The notes under the pieces: generated by a model
The model's input: only the letters and a program-made list of their open reading frames with translations
The model's database searches: none
Told to the model about the DNA's origin: nothing
Shown: positions 7,577-16,619 of the stretch, piece by piece
How positions within the stretch are numbered: position 1 is the first letter of the stretch
How the letters are laid out: the number at the start of each line of letters is the position of its first letter
Translations under genes and position numbers: made by a program
Source of the DNA: Tisiphia sp964030975
GTDB lineage: Bacteria > Pseudomonadota > Alphaproteobacteria > Rickettsiales > Rickettsiaceae
Direction: 5' to 3'
DNA: 64,000 bases
NCBI RefSeq assembly: GCF_964030975.1
Contig: NZ_CAXIQH010000001.1
Coordinates: forward strand, 1,054,001 to 1,118,000

Positions 7577-9125
7577 GCCCAGAGTGATGAAAACTACTAG
7601 TAAAGCTAAAGCCAGCAAAGAGGTTCCTAGCTCTACGGGTATTAGGCTTTCTGCAAAAATCGCTTATGCTGAGAAATTTGAAGGAAACGCTTCACCTCGA
7701 ACCGCAGCGTACTCCAGTGTACGTGAGGATTCGAGTACCGCATTGACGTCCAAATTACCAGCAGAAGTGGAGTTTTGCAGAAAGCCTAATAAGTTTCCGG
7801 TGGACTGGTCGCCCTACCCATTTCAACTACCTTTGTGGAGATATTTATACTCTGGTGGGAAGAAAGCTATAGCAATTTGGCATAGAAGAGCTGGTAAGGA
7901 TATTATGGGTATTAATTGGATCACTGCTAGTGCCATTCGGGAAGTTGGCATTTATTGGTATGTTTATCCTACCTATAATCAAGCTAAAATGAGTATATGG
8001 GATGGTATGACACTATCAGGGCGTCCTTATATGTCATTTATCCCTAAAGGGATTATTGCTCGTAGTCAGCAATATAAGCAACGGATATTATTTAAAAATG
8101 GCTCAGTGATTCAGTTTGTTGGCAGTGATCGTTATGCTACTATCAGGGGTAGTGGTATTAAGGGAGCGGTTATCTCAGAGTATTCTTACCATGATCCACG
8201 AGCTATGAGCTGTGTTATAGAGCCGATGGTAATTCGTAATAATGGCTGGTTGCTTTATTTATATACTCCTTCCGATAATCCAAAACTGACACATGGTGAA
8301 GAATTATACCGAAAATACCAAGATAACCCGGAAGTATTTTGCCAGATAAAAACTATTGAAGATACTACCGATAATGAGGGACAACCACTAGTCGATAAAA
8401 ACAAGTTAGTTTCTGTTGATATGACTAATGAAGAGATTCAAAGAGAGTTTTATTGTGACTTTGCTGCCTATCGTTACAAAAGAGCTGATCAGGGTGGTAC
8501 TTTTGTTGAACAATTACGGCTGGCTGAAAGTCAGGGGCGTATTGGCTATGTGCCATTTGATGCAAGCTATCAGGTTAATACTTATTGGGATATAGGTATT
8601 GTTGATTATACGGTGATTTGGTTTGTTCAAGAGAAACAAGACTATATCGATATAATCGATTTTTATATGAATAGGGGCAAAGATTTGGAATTTTATCTTA
8701 ATCATTTAAGAACTAGACCGTATCAATATGGACGTAATGTATTGCCCCATGATATGAGTAGAAGGCAAATGCCGACTTTGGATACTCGGTTACAACAAGC
8801 TAATGAAATAGCAGAAAAAGTAGGCTTTTCACCATTTGCTATTGGTAGGAAATATTTACGGGAAGAGATGATAACTAAAGTAAGAAGTTTGCTAGGTAGG
8901 TGTCGAATAGATGCCGAGAAATGTCAGCGTGGTATTAACGGTCTCTATGAGTTTGATGCTACTAAAAGGGGCGTGCATTCTAGCTCCTCGAGAGCTACTG
9001 ATATAACCGAGAGCTTTTGTTATTTAGCGATGGACGTTAAAACTGGTAATGAGCAACAGCAATCACAATATAATATATCACAATATCGTAAAGTGGTGAA
9101 TGATTATAATGCTTTGGAGAGGTAA
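7542..9125 (+). CDS. Phage terminase large subunit (packaging ATPase/nuclease)
   Basis: The 527-aa protein contains the ATPase motif 'AIWHRRAGKD' (Walker A-like, residues about 111-120) and a Walker B-like 'GAVISEYSYHDP'. The C-terminal nuclease region has 'TYWDIGIVDYTVIWFV' and 'LPHDMSRR', both with conserved acidic residues. It would pump DNA into the prohead and cut it. Residues about 46-80 ('GNASPRTAAYSSVRED', 'SKLPAEVEF') look like a Rickettsia palindromic element inserted in frame before the ATPase core. The start at 7542 lies inside the preceding gene; the ATG at 7587, 10 nt after that gene's stop, is an equally likely start. Confidence 0.9.
   Translation: MKQNTQLPKGSKPRVMKTTSKAKASKEVPSSTGIRLSAKIAYAEKFEGNASPRTAAYSSVREDSSTALTSKLPAEVEFCRKPNKFPVDWSPYPFQLPLWRYLYSGGKKAIAIWHRRAGKDIMGINWITASAIREVGIYWYVYPTYNQAKMSIWDGMTLSGRPYMSFIPKGIIARSQQYKQRILFKNGSVIQFVGSDRYATIRGSGIKGAVISEYSYHDPRAMSCVIEPMVIRNNGWLLYLYTPSDNPKLTHGEELYRKYQDNPEVFCQIKTIEDTTDNEGQPLVDKNKLVSVDMTNEEIQREFYCDFAAYRYKRADQGGTFVEQLRLAESQGRIGYVPFDASYQVNTYWDIGIVDYTVIWFVQEKQDYIDIIDFYMNRGKDLEFYLNHLRTRPYQYGRNVLPHDMSRRQMPTLDTRLQQANEIAEKVGFSPFAIGRKYLREEMITKVRSLLGRCRIDAEKCQRGINGLYEFDATKRGVHSSSSRATDITESFCYLAMDVKTGNEQQQSQYNISQYRKVVNDYNALER
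7680..7785 (+). repeat. In-frame Rickettsia palindromic element-like insertion in the terminase gene
   Basis: The DNA holds an imperfect palindrome (gaaccgcagcgtactcc / gtgtacgtgaggattc) typical of Rickettsia palindromic elements. It encodes the peptide motif RTAAYSSVREDSSTA...SKLPAEVEF, which resembles peptides made by such elements in many rickettsial proteins. It is in frame and sits outside the conserved ATPase core. A related non-coding copy (cagcgtacataaacgtacgtgag) lies between the 23S and 5S genes. Confidence 0.7.
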
Positions 9126-9130
9126 GTAGG

Positions 9131-9184
9131 ATGGGCGGAAGTAGTATAAATATAAACAACTATAATATGGATGAGGTAGTATAA
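9131..9184 (+). CDS. Tiny reading frame between terminase and coiled-coil protein
   Basis: A 17-codon frame (MGGSSININNYNMDEVV) starts 5 nt after the terminase stop. Its TAA overlaps the next ATG (TAATG), which suggests translational coupling. No family is recognised; it may be only a coupling leader. Confidence 0.3.
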   Translation: MGGSSININNYNMDEVV

Positions 9185-10749
9185 TGCTTCCATTGTTAGC
9201 AGCCCTAGCTGTAAGTGCAGGGTGTGTTGGAGCCTATTGTAGCGATACTGTTTCTAAGGGTATTATTAGGGGTATTACTAAGATTCCTGGTGTCAGGTAT
9301 CTTACTGGTGCTGATTTAGCAAGGCACAAGCGTAACTATGAAGAATCACGCATTCGCTATAATAATTATGCTCATGAAGCACAAACTACTATCAATAATC
9401 TATCTGGCGAAATACAGCAATCGATGCAGGGTTTACGTTCTCTAGAAGGGCAACAATACCACTATAGCAATAGAAGCTATGAGATGGAAAACCAATTAAA
9501 TCAGTATGCTAGCCAATATGATAATAACTTAAAGAATATAGAAGCCCAAAGAGCTAGGTTATCTTCCTCAGCTCAGCAACTTAAACAATCTTTTGAAAGC
9601 TTAAAACAGAAGGCTCCAGCTCTTGAAGCAAGAATGAGAGAAGTGGAACAACTACCGGGTGTCTTCCAAAATCTCTACGATCGAGTAGCCCAGCAGAAAG
9701 ACAGTTTGCGAGGTTTAACTGAAGAAGAAGCCGGCAGTGCAATTGCTAAACATCAGCAAGATGTTGAGTCATTAAAAAAGCAACGTCAGGCAATAGAAGA
9801 GAAAATCCGTTATTCTATGAATGATATTACCAGGGAACATAAAAATATAAGTATGGAGAAAGCGGAGCTTGAGCATCAGTTAGGTAACTATCAAGCAAGT
9901 CAAGATCGTCTATTGCAAGATACTAGTAAATTTGATCAGGCAAGATATCAATTAACCAGCATGATTGACCAATATAAACAACAGCAAAACAGAGCAGAAC
10001 AAATAGAGACTGATTATGCTAGTCGGCAATCACGTATTGAAGGTCTACAAGATAAGTTAAGGAGTTATAGTGGATCTGCACAAAGCCAGTTGGATAGCTA
10101 TGCTCACGATGTAAAGTGGCGGGCTGGAAAATATGAGAAATCAGCTGGAATCACTGGTTTGGTACAGGGGGGAGTTCTTGGTGCCTTAACTTTTGGAGCT
10201 ACTATGGGACTCGCAGGACTCGCAGGATTCGGAGGACTCGGAGCAGGAATAGCTGCTGGGACAGGTTCAGGGTTAGTTGGTATTGGTCATTATATGAACA
10301 CATCAAATATTGCTAATAAACTGGGAAACCTTGAAAAAATTGATCTTGCTAATAACCATCAATATGATGGTATGTCAGGCAATTTAGACCAAATGGCAAG
10401 ATATGGTAGATCAGGACTAGAAAAAATGCCGATAGCTGAGCTTGGTGGTTTAAAACAAGCAGTAGAACATTTTAACATGAGGTCAGTACCTAGACTACAA
10501 GATTTACCGAAATTATCTGAATCTCTGGGCAAGATAGTCTCACTTAAAGATATTGAAGGATTAACCCTTGGTTTGCCTAGCATGACTGCAGCTAGTGGCA
10601 AGAAATATAACTACGAGGTGTTATATGATAACGAATTTATCAAGAAGCTCAAGAAAGTGTCAAAGAAGCTTGGCGAACCATATTTAAACCCAAACTCAAC
10701 CATAAATCCAAACACAAACACACGTAATATGGTAACAGCATATGGCTGA
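9184..10749 (+). CDS. Phage coiled-coil protein with Gly-rich membrane segment
   Basis: I do not recognise this 521-aa protein. It has a short hydrophobic N-terminus (MLPLLAALAVSAGCVGAYC), then a long predicted coiled coil (about residues 45-310) rich in Gln and Glu. A Gly/Ala-rich hydrophobic hairpin follows (about 325-365, 'GALTFGATMGLAGLAGFGGLGAG'), then a polar C-terminus. It starts on a TAATG overlap and ends 8 nt inside the portal gene, so it belongs to the packaging/head operon. A virion or ejection protein that touches membranes is possible, but this is inference from shape and position. Confidence 0.6.
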   Translation: MLPLLAALAVSAGCVGAYCSDTVSKGIIRGITKIPGVRYLTGADLARHKRNYEESRIRYNNYAHEAQTTINNLSGEIQQSMQGLRSLEGQQYHYSNRSYEMENQLNQYASQYDNNLKNIEAQRARLSSSAQQLKQSFESLKQKAPALEARMREVEQLPGVFQNLYDRVAQQKDSLRGLTEEEAGSAIAKHQQDVESLKKQRQAIEEKIRYSMNDITREHKNISMEKAELEHQLGNYQASQDRLLQDTSKFDQARYQLTSMIDQYKQQQNRAEQIETDYASRQSRIEGLQDKLRSYSGSAQSQLDSYAHDVKWRAGKYEKSAGITGLVQGGVLGALTFGATMGLAGLAGFGGLGAGIAAGTGSGLVGIGHYMNTSNIANKLGNLEKIDLANNHQYDGMSGNLDQMARYGRSGLEKMPIAELGGLKQAVEHFNMRSVPRLQDLPKLSESLGKIVSLKDIEGLTLGLPSMTAASGKKYNYEVLYDNEFIKKLKKVSKKLGEPYLNPNSTINPNTNTRNMVTAYG

Positions 10750-12319
10750 TAATGATTTAAACAAAAAAATTGAATATTTTGACAGTCTCAAGAGCAAGAG
10801 GGAGAAATGGCATCATATATGGGATGAGCTGAAGAAATATGTATGCCCACAAACTGAGAGTAATAAAGTAATATTTGATTCAACTTCTATTTGGTCAAGA
10901 GAGCAATTAGCATCAGGTTTACAAAGCTTGTTGGTAAACCCAGCAATGAACTGGTTTAACCTTACTATAGTTGCTGAAAATGACGAGCAGCAGGAATATT
11001 TAACCACCACTGAACGCAACATGCTAGCCCAAATGCTAGAAAAAACTCTAATGGATATATTCAATAATCCGGCTTCTAATTTTTATAATCAGATTCATCA
11101 GTTTTTCTTGAATTTATCAGCCTTTGGTACTGCGATATTTTATGTTGAAGAAGATTTAGAATTAGCACAAACTCTGTTCTTCCGTAATATTAATTTACAA
11201 GAATGTTATTTTGAAGAGGACAAGTTTGGTTTTGTTAAGACAATGTACCGACTCTTTAGCATGCCGATAAAATCGGCATCAGCTAAATGGGCAGACTTTG
11301 CCCCTTTCAAGGAAAGGCTAGCCAAAAATCCTGATGAAATAGTAGAAATATTGCACATAGTTAGCCCGCAAGCTCAAAATCAGAAAAATAAAGGCAGAAA
11401 ATCAACGGCAGCTAGCCCCTCAACATCTAGTTCATCAACATTAGAGTATAGCTCAGAATATATCTACCTAGCTGAGCGAAAAATTATTAGTCAATCAGGC
11501 TATTCTTATTTCCCATTTTTTGTGACAAGGTGGGTAAAAGAAGAAGGTGAAGTATATGGCTATGCTCCAGCTCATCATGTGCTACCTGATATTAAACTGC
11601 TCAATAGTTTAAGACAAATCACCCTGAAAGTAGCCCAGAAACAGCTAGACCCACCATTATTAGTACCAAAAGACGGATATTACTTACCGCTCTATACTAC
11701 GCCAGGCAGTGTTAACTTCTATCGCAATGGTATGGCAGATAAAATAATACCACTAACTGGTATGGAAAATATTTTGCCTACTGAGATCGAACAAAATCAA
11801 TGTCGCGATGCCATATATAAGGCATTCTATATCGATATATTCAGGATGCAAAAGGAAAACAAAGAAATGACTGCTACCGAGGTGCAAATTAGGACAGAGG
11901 AGCAATACCGTTTAATGTCCCCAATGGTTGGTAGAATTGAGAGTGAGTTGTTAAATCCGTTAATCATGGCAATATATCAGACGCTAATCAAATATAACAG
12001 AGTACCGATCTTAGAGGGAGCAAATAGCCCGCCCGAGATAGAGATTGAATATGTTTCACCACTATCCAAGGCACAGAAAACATCAGCAATATCTAGCGTT
12101 GAGCAAGTATTAGGTTTCTTCCAACGAAGTGGTATCAGTAACTTTTTTCCTGAAATCTATGATAATATTAACTGGGATGAATGTTTTAAACTATTTTTTG
12201 AGCTGAGAGGGGCCCCAAGTTCAATCCTTAAGAACGAGCAAGAAGTATTACAAATCAGACAACAACGTAAGATGATGCAAATGCAACAGTTACAGCAGCA
12301 ACAACAGATACAAGGGTAA
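10742..12319 (+). CDS. Podovirus head-tail connector (portal) protein, T7 gp8-like
   Basis: The 525-aa length fits the T7-type portal family (head-tail connector). Typical signatures are 'REKWHHIWDELKKYVCPQ' near the N-terminus, 'SGLQSLLVNPAMNWFNLTI', 'FFLNLSAFGTAIFYVEED' and 'PDIKLLNSLRQITLKVAQKQLDPPLLVPKDGYY'. 'EMTATEVQIRTEEQYRLMSPMVGRIESELLNPLI' comes near the C-terminal stem. A Ser-rich insert lies near residue 225. The protein ends in a Gln-rich tail. It would form the dodecameric ring at the capsid vertex through which DNA is packaged and ejected. Confidence 0.93.
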   Translation: MADNDLNKKIEYFDSLKSKREKWHHIWDELKKYVCPQTESNKVIFDSTSIWSREQLASGLQSLLVNPAMNWFNLTIVAENDEQQEYLTTTERNMLAQMLEKTLMDIFNNPASNFYNQIHQFFLNLSAFGTAIFYVEEDLELAQTLFFRNINLQECYFEEDKFGFVKTMYRLFSMPIKSASAKWADFAPFKERLAKNPDEIVEILHIVSPQAQNQKNKGRKSTAASPSTSSSSTLEYSSEYIYLAERKIISQSGYSYFPFFVTRWVKEEGEVYGYAPAHHVLPDIKLLNSLRQITLKVAQKQLDPPLLVPKDGYYLPLYTTPGSVNFYRNGMADKIIPLTGMENILPTEIEQNQCRDAIYKAFYIDIFRMQKENKEMTATEVQIRTEEQYRLMSPMVGRIESELLNPLIMAIYQTLIKYNRVPILEGANSPPEIEIEYVSPLSKAQKTSAISSVEQVLGFFQRSGISNFFPEIYDNINWDECFKLFFELRGAPSSILKNEQEVLQIRQQRKMMQMQQLQQQQQIQG

Positions 12320-12327
12320 GGAAACAA

Positions 12328-12615
12328 ATGAAACTATCAATTAACTCCTCATCCCCAGCAAATTTACTAACAAAAGAGCAATTAAAATCAATTTATTGCA
12401 AGCTTTTTAGTGGAGAAGATGGTAAGATGGTATTAGAGGATTTAGCTCAAATGAGTGGTATATATCGCAGCAATTTTGTTCGGCAGGAAAGTGATTATAC
12501 TGCCTTCCTTGAAGGACACCGGGCTTTGTTCTTATATATATGCTCACAAATTTCAGAAGATGATGGAGTTAATAATATCGATGGTGCTAAAAATACTAAT
12601 GAATCAGATAAATAA
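12328..12615 (+). CDS. Bbp19-like small phage protein
   Basis: This 95-aa protein follows the portal gene by 8 nt after an AAGGAAAC ribosome site. 'YCKLFSGEDGKMVLEDLAQMSG' and 'YTAFLEGHRALFLYICSQI' follow the pattern of the Bordetella phage Bbp19 family (F...GxxVLxDL ... taFxEGxRxxxxyI). These are small proteins encoded next to the portal in podoviruses; their function is not established. Confidence 0.65.
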   Translation: MKLSINSSSPANLLTKEQLKSIYCKLFSGEDGKMVLEDLAQMSGIYRSNFVRQESDYTAFLEGHRALFLYICSQISEDDGVNNIDGAKNTNESDK

Positions 12616-12651
12616 TGACGATATTTAGCAACAATTAAAAGGTTATATTAT

Positions 12652-13623
12652 ATGTTTTTATCAAAGTTTCTTGATCCTAAAAATGATTTTTGTTTTCGTA
12701 AAATCTTTGGTACTGAAAAGAACAAAGATATACTTGTTCATTTTTTAAATGATGTTCTCAAGTTTGAAAGAAATGAGCAAATAATTAGTGTAACGTTTTT
12801 ACCAACTATCCAAGACCCTGATATTGTTGTTTACAGAAAGTCTATTGTTGATGTTTTATGTAAAGATCAACACGGTAATCAATTTATAGTAGAGATGCAG
12901 GTAAGTAAGCATCCAGGATTTGAGAAAAGAGCCCAATATTATGCTGCTAAAGCATATTCTAAGCAAATACTTAAAGAAGATGAAAAACATAAAAAGTTGG
13001 CAGTATACGCTAAATTAAAAGGAGTAATATTTTTAGCAATAGCGGATTTTGTGATGTTTGAAGATAAAGAACATTGGAAATCAAAACATCGTATTTTAGA
13101 TACAGAGAGCTATGCCAATGATTTACAAGATTTTTACTTTGTCTTTTTAGAACTCGAGAAATTTACAAAAAATATTAAAGAGCTAAAAACTATTGAAGAA
13201 AAGTGGATGTATTTTTTTAAGCATGCAGGAGATAGTACATTAACATTAGAAGAAATAGAGAAGTTAATAGGTAAGGATGAAATTATAAGGAAAGCATTTG
13301 AGGCAGTAGACCAAGCTAGTTGGTCAGAGGCAGAACTTAATACTTATGATCAAATAACTAAAGCCCGTTTTGATAATTTGGCGGTAGAGCAGCAGAAAAT
13401 TGAAGATGCTGAAGCTAGAGGCAAAGCTGAAGGCAAAGCTGAAGGCAAAGCTGAAGGCAAAGCTGAAGGCGAAGCTATAGGCGAAGCAAAAAAAGCTATA
13501 GCTACAGCAAAAGAAATGTTAATTGATAATGAGCCAATAGAAAAAATAGCTAAATATACAAAGCTAACCCTTGAAGAAATAAAAGTGTTAAAAGAAGAAA
13601 TTGAAAAGTCAAAAGAAGAATAA
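12652..13623 (+). CDS. Rpn-type PD-(D/E)XK nuclease ('nuclease family transposase')
   Basis: The 323-aa protein begins 'FLDPKNDFCFRKIFG', the hallmark of the PDDEXK_2/Rpn family. The nuclease core is 'SIVDVLCKDQHGNQFIVEMQ' (Asp ... Glu-x-Gln). The C-terminus has a run of KAEG tetrapeptide repeats (about residues 257-275, encoded by 12-bp DNA repeats) and a final helical segment ending in KSKEE. Rpn proteins promote RecA-independent recombination, and related genes are abundant in Rickettsiales. It sits between the Bbp19-like and scaffold genes, where phages do not usually carry it, so it is probably inserted cargo. Confidence 0.85.
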   Translation: MFLSKFLDPKNDFCFRKIFGTEKNKDILVHFLNDVLKFERNEQIISVTFLPTIQDPDIVVYRKSIVDVLCKDQHGNQFIVEMQVSKHPGFEKRAQYYAAKAYSKQILKEDEKHKKLAVYAKLKGVIFLAIADFVMFEDKEHWKSKHRILDTESYANDLQDFYFVFLELEKFTKNIKELKTIEEKWMYFFKHAGDSTLTLEEIEKLIGKDEIIRKAFEAVDQASWSEAELNTYDQITKARFDNLAVEQQKIEDAEARGKAEGKAEGKAEGKAEGEAIGEAKKAIATAKEMLIDNEPIEKIAKYTKLTLEEIKVLKEEIEKSKEE

Positions 13624-13626
13624 CCT

Positions 13627-14418
13627 ATGAGCAAAGAAGTAACTGCTAATAACTATGAAACTAGCCCTACTTCCTCTGGTAATGATTGGTTAACTAATAT
13701 GCCTGAGGAAATACGCAAAGCTGAATCACTGGGCAAATTTAAGGATGTATCATCTTTAGCTCAGAGCTATTTGGAAGCAGAGAAGAGCTTGAATCAGCGA
13801 GTTGCCGTGCCAAAAGATGACAGCTCTGATGAAGAGTGGCATAAATTCTATAGTCGCTTAGGACTGCCTGAAGATAAGAGATATACTGATAAACGCTCCA
13901 AAGAAGATGAAGAATATTTAACGCGTTATGAGGATATGTTTTACCAAAGCGGGCTATCTAAAAGACAAGGTGAGAAGCTGCTTAATTCTTTGTATGGTTT
14001 TTCGCAGGATTTGCAGAAACAGCAACAAAATGATATTGAGCAAACACGTCACTCTCACATTGGTTGGCTGAAAGACACTTATGGTGAAGGTTTTGACAGT
14101 AAAATGGCAGTGATGCAAGCAGCCTTGTCTAAGTTTGGTACTAAAGAACTAGCTGGATTAATTGAAGACTCACATTACTCACCAGCTTTAGTTGATTTAT
14201 TAGTTAAAGTCGGTGAAACCTTAAAATCCGACTCGTTAGTAACTGGTAAAGAGATACCAGCAATTAACAGTAGGGACGGGGCATTAGCAGAGATAGAAAA
14301 ACTTGAATCTGACCCCGAGTTTGTGGTAAAATTAAAGAGTAAAGACCATACGGGACATGAGCAAGCTGTTAAACGTAGGGAACAATTATACAAAACCGCT
14401 TATGATAAAGAACGATAA
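13627..14418 (+). CDS. Phage scaffold (capsid assembly) protein
   Basis: The 263-aa acidic, predicted helical protein lies just before the major capsid gene. It has 'VAVPKDDSSDEEWHKFYSRLGLPEDKRY', a segment found in many podoviral scaffold-type proteins (VxxPxxxxs.eew..fy.klG.Pe.p..Y). The C-terminus is basic and helical (KRREQLYKTAY), as expected for capsid binding. The Rpn gene ends 3 nt before its start. It would guide prohead assembly and then leave. Confidence 0.8.
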   Translation: MSKEVTANNYETSPTSSGNDWLTNMPEEIRKAESLGKFKDVSSLAQSYLEAEKSLNQRVAVPKDDSSDEEWHKFYSRLGLPEDKRYTDKRSKEDEEYLTRYEDMFYQSGLSKRQGEKLLNSLYGFSQDLQKQQQNDIEQTRHSHIGWLKDTYGEGFDSKMAVMQAALSKFGTKELAGLIEDSHYSPALVDLLVKVGETLKSDSLVTGKEIPAINSRDGALAEIEKLESDPEFVVKLKSKDHTGHEQAVKRREQLYKTAYDKER

Positions 14419-14623
14419 AAAAATAACGTAACCAACCAATCATTAAAGTCATGATGTAGGTGATAACTCATTTTAAGGCTGCAACTTCGCAATAACCTAT
14501 CATAAAAGAGCCACTAATAGCATATATACTCGAAAAATCGTTAGCTGCGTAGCGGACAACGACCACATTCTAGTATAAATGATATCGCACTTTAAATATT
14601 GATAGATTATTTGAGGAGGAAAA

Positions 14624-16021
14624 ATGGAACAAATAACAGATGGTCTTAAAGAACAATTTGCCAAAAATATCAGCCTAGTTATTCAACAAGAAGGTTCTAA
14701 ACTACGAAAATGCGTTACTAATGGTACGCAAGATACTGAGGTAATTAGCTTTGAGTCAATGACTACCCATGAGGTGGAGAGTAGAACTAGGCACCCGATT
14801 GACCCTGATAATCATTTGCATGGGCATTACGCTGATGATGGAGACCGTGACAAGCTAGAACAAATAGAATTTAAAATACCAACTATTTCAAGACGCTTTT
14901 TGACTGCTTCTGCTTACCATTGGAACGCTACCATGGATAGGAACGATAAGCTAAACCTATTAACCGATCCTACCTCACATTTTCCTAAAATGGCAGGCTG
15001 GGCAATGGGTAGACAACAAGACCGGGTTATTATCAGTGCTTTTGCCAGTCCAGTCAGAGCGGGACGGACAGGCAGCAATGTCATTAACTTTGATGTAGCT
15101 AATAATGTGGTACCGGTAGGAATTAGGGTTACTGATGTTAATTTAAGCTTAAATGCTCAAGCTGCAGTTGCTGCCAACAGAGGTATCATTAACTCGAAAA
15201 GAGCCGGACTAACAGTTGATAAACTAATAAAAGCTCATCATATCTTAAAAAAACGCTCTTTTGGTATGTATGATAAATTATACTTACTATGTTCAAGTAA
15301 TCAAATCTCAGATTTATTACGCGATCCACAAATTACCAATTATGACTATAATAACGTTAGAGCTTTAGTAAGTGGTGAAGTTAATAGTTTCTTAGGATTC
15401 ACTTTTATTACTAGTGAGATGCTGGGTGGTATATTTGATAATACTGGGGATGCGGTTCAATCTAGATATGCTATTAGAGACTGCTATGCCTTTAATGAAG
15501 GAGCCATAAGATTTAACACGGTCAGTGGTTCTAACAAGAAGGGTGTTGAAGAACTGTTACAATATCACTATGCCAAGGTATTATATTACAGTGAAGCTTT
15601 TGGAGCTAGCCGTGATAATGAACAAGCAGTAGTAGTAATTAAATGTTTAGAGAATTACGATCGCAATAGCCATAATGGTGTATTGTGGCAAGCAATAGCC
15701 AACGAGAATCACCGAAGAGGTGTGCATAGCATAATAATGCCATGGCAGATGTTTGGCAATCAATGTCGGAATAGTGATAATACAGAGGATATTAATGAAA
15801 ATGATTTAGCAGTAATTGCCAACGACAATTTAGCTACTAAAGTACGAGGGCTTAGCATGAGGAGAGCAGCTGCCGGTGCTATTGGTGGTGGAGCTGCTGG
15901 TGTTGATATTGGTATTGGTGGTGTTGGCATTGCTGGTGTTGATGTTGGTATTGGTGATGATATTGTTGAGGATGATGACTTTGGCGGTGGTATTGTTGAG
16001 AGTGAGCATGATGATGAGTAA
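14624..16021 (+). CDS. Major capsid protein
   Basis: The 465-aa protein follows an excellent ribosome site (TTGAGGAGGAAAA). The sequence 'KYxxR'-like region is replaced by 'RTRHPIDPDNHLHGHYADDGDRDKLEQIEFKI', followed by 'GWAMGRQQDRVIISAF', 'AGLTVDKLIKAHHILKK' and 'SFLGFTFITSEML'. This is the fold pattern of the podoviral phage capsid-like family (Phage_capsid_2). The last about 65 residues are a Gly/Ile/Val/Asp-rich repetitive tail ('GGGAAGVDIGIGGVGIAGVDVG' and then acidic), which the core fold does not need. A 205-bp gap without a gene precedes it. Confidence 0.88.
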   Translation: MEQITDGLKEQFAKNISLVIQQEGSKLRKCVTNGTQDTEVISFESMTTHEVESRTRHPIDPDNHLHGHYADDGDRDKLEQIEFKIPTISRRFLTASAYHWNATMDRNDKLNLLTDPTSHFPKMAGWAMGRQQDRVIISAFASPVRAGRTGSNVINFDVANNVVPVGIRVTDVNLSLNAQAAVAANRGIINSKRAGLTVDKLIKAHHILKKRSFGMYDKLYLLCSSNQISDLLRDPQITNYDYNNVRALVSGEVNSFLGFTFITSEMLGGIFDNTGDAVQSRYAIRDCYAFNEGAIRFNTVSGSNKKGVEELLQYHYAKVLYYSEAFGASRDNEQAVVVIKCLENYDRNSHNGVLWQAIANENHRRGVHSIIMPWQMFGNQCRNSDNTEDINENDLAVIANDNLATKVRGLSMRRAAAGAIGGGAAGVDIGIGGVGIAGVDVGIGDDIVEDDDFGGGIVESEHDDE

Positions 16022-16051
16022 CTTAAAAATTTATTCATTAGTGTAATTACC

Positions 16052-16612
16052 GTGAAATATGAGATTATCAAGAAGGCAGTAGTACTACTTGGGTCAAATG
16101 TTGGTATTAGTAGCATTGGTGGTGGCAGGATATCAAAAGCCGAGGAATTATGTGAGGAGTTTGTTAATCCTGCTATTGAAGATACTATATTAATGGTTAA
16201 ATGGTCATTTGCCTTACGGAGAGTCGATAATATCGAAGGTAATAGACAAAACTTTACTGAAGTACCGGACATTAATGATTGTATTAAATGTGCGGTAATA
16301 GTGCCATCTAATCTACAATTTTATACAGAAGCAGGTAAGATTTACTTCAAGGGCGGTAAACTTACCTCGCTGTTTTACTATAGCAGAAACATTGTTGATA
16401 ATTTGTTAAATAACGATACGACTATTTGGCAACAAGTACCTGCCAGCTTTAAGTTATTAGCGGCTTTATCGTTAGCCTCACAAATATCATTTGCTATGTA
16501 TTCCGATAGTATATTTGCTGATGGACTAAAAAAACAATATTTGATCAAATTAGAAGAAACAAGAAGGATTTATGCGGTTGATTATAACCTAATTAATTCC
16601 GGCGAAGTGTAA
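16052..16612 (+). CDS. Phage head-tail adaptor/tail tubular-like protein
   Basis: This 186-aa protein uses a GTG start. It lies between capsid and tail protein, where podoviruses encode the adaptor (T7 gp11-like). The central pattern 'DTILMVKWSFALRRVDN', 'VPSNLQFYTEAGKIYF' and 'ASFKLLAALSLASQISFAMYSDS' fits that small helical family weakly. The assignment rests mainly on position and length. Confidence 0.5.
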   Translation: MKYEIIKKAVVLLGSNVGISSIGGGRISKAEELCEEFVNPAIEDTILMVKWSFALRRVDNIEGNRQNFTEVPDINDCIKCAVIVPSNLQFYTEAGKIYFKGGKLTSLFYYSRNIVDNLLNNDTTIWQQVPASFKLLAALSLASQISFAMYSDSIFADGLKKQYLIKLEETRRIYAVDYNLINSGEV

Positions 16613-16619
16613 ATATGCT

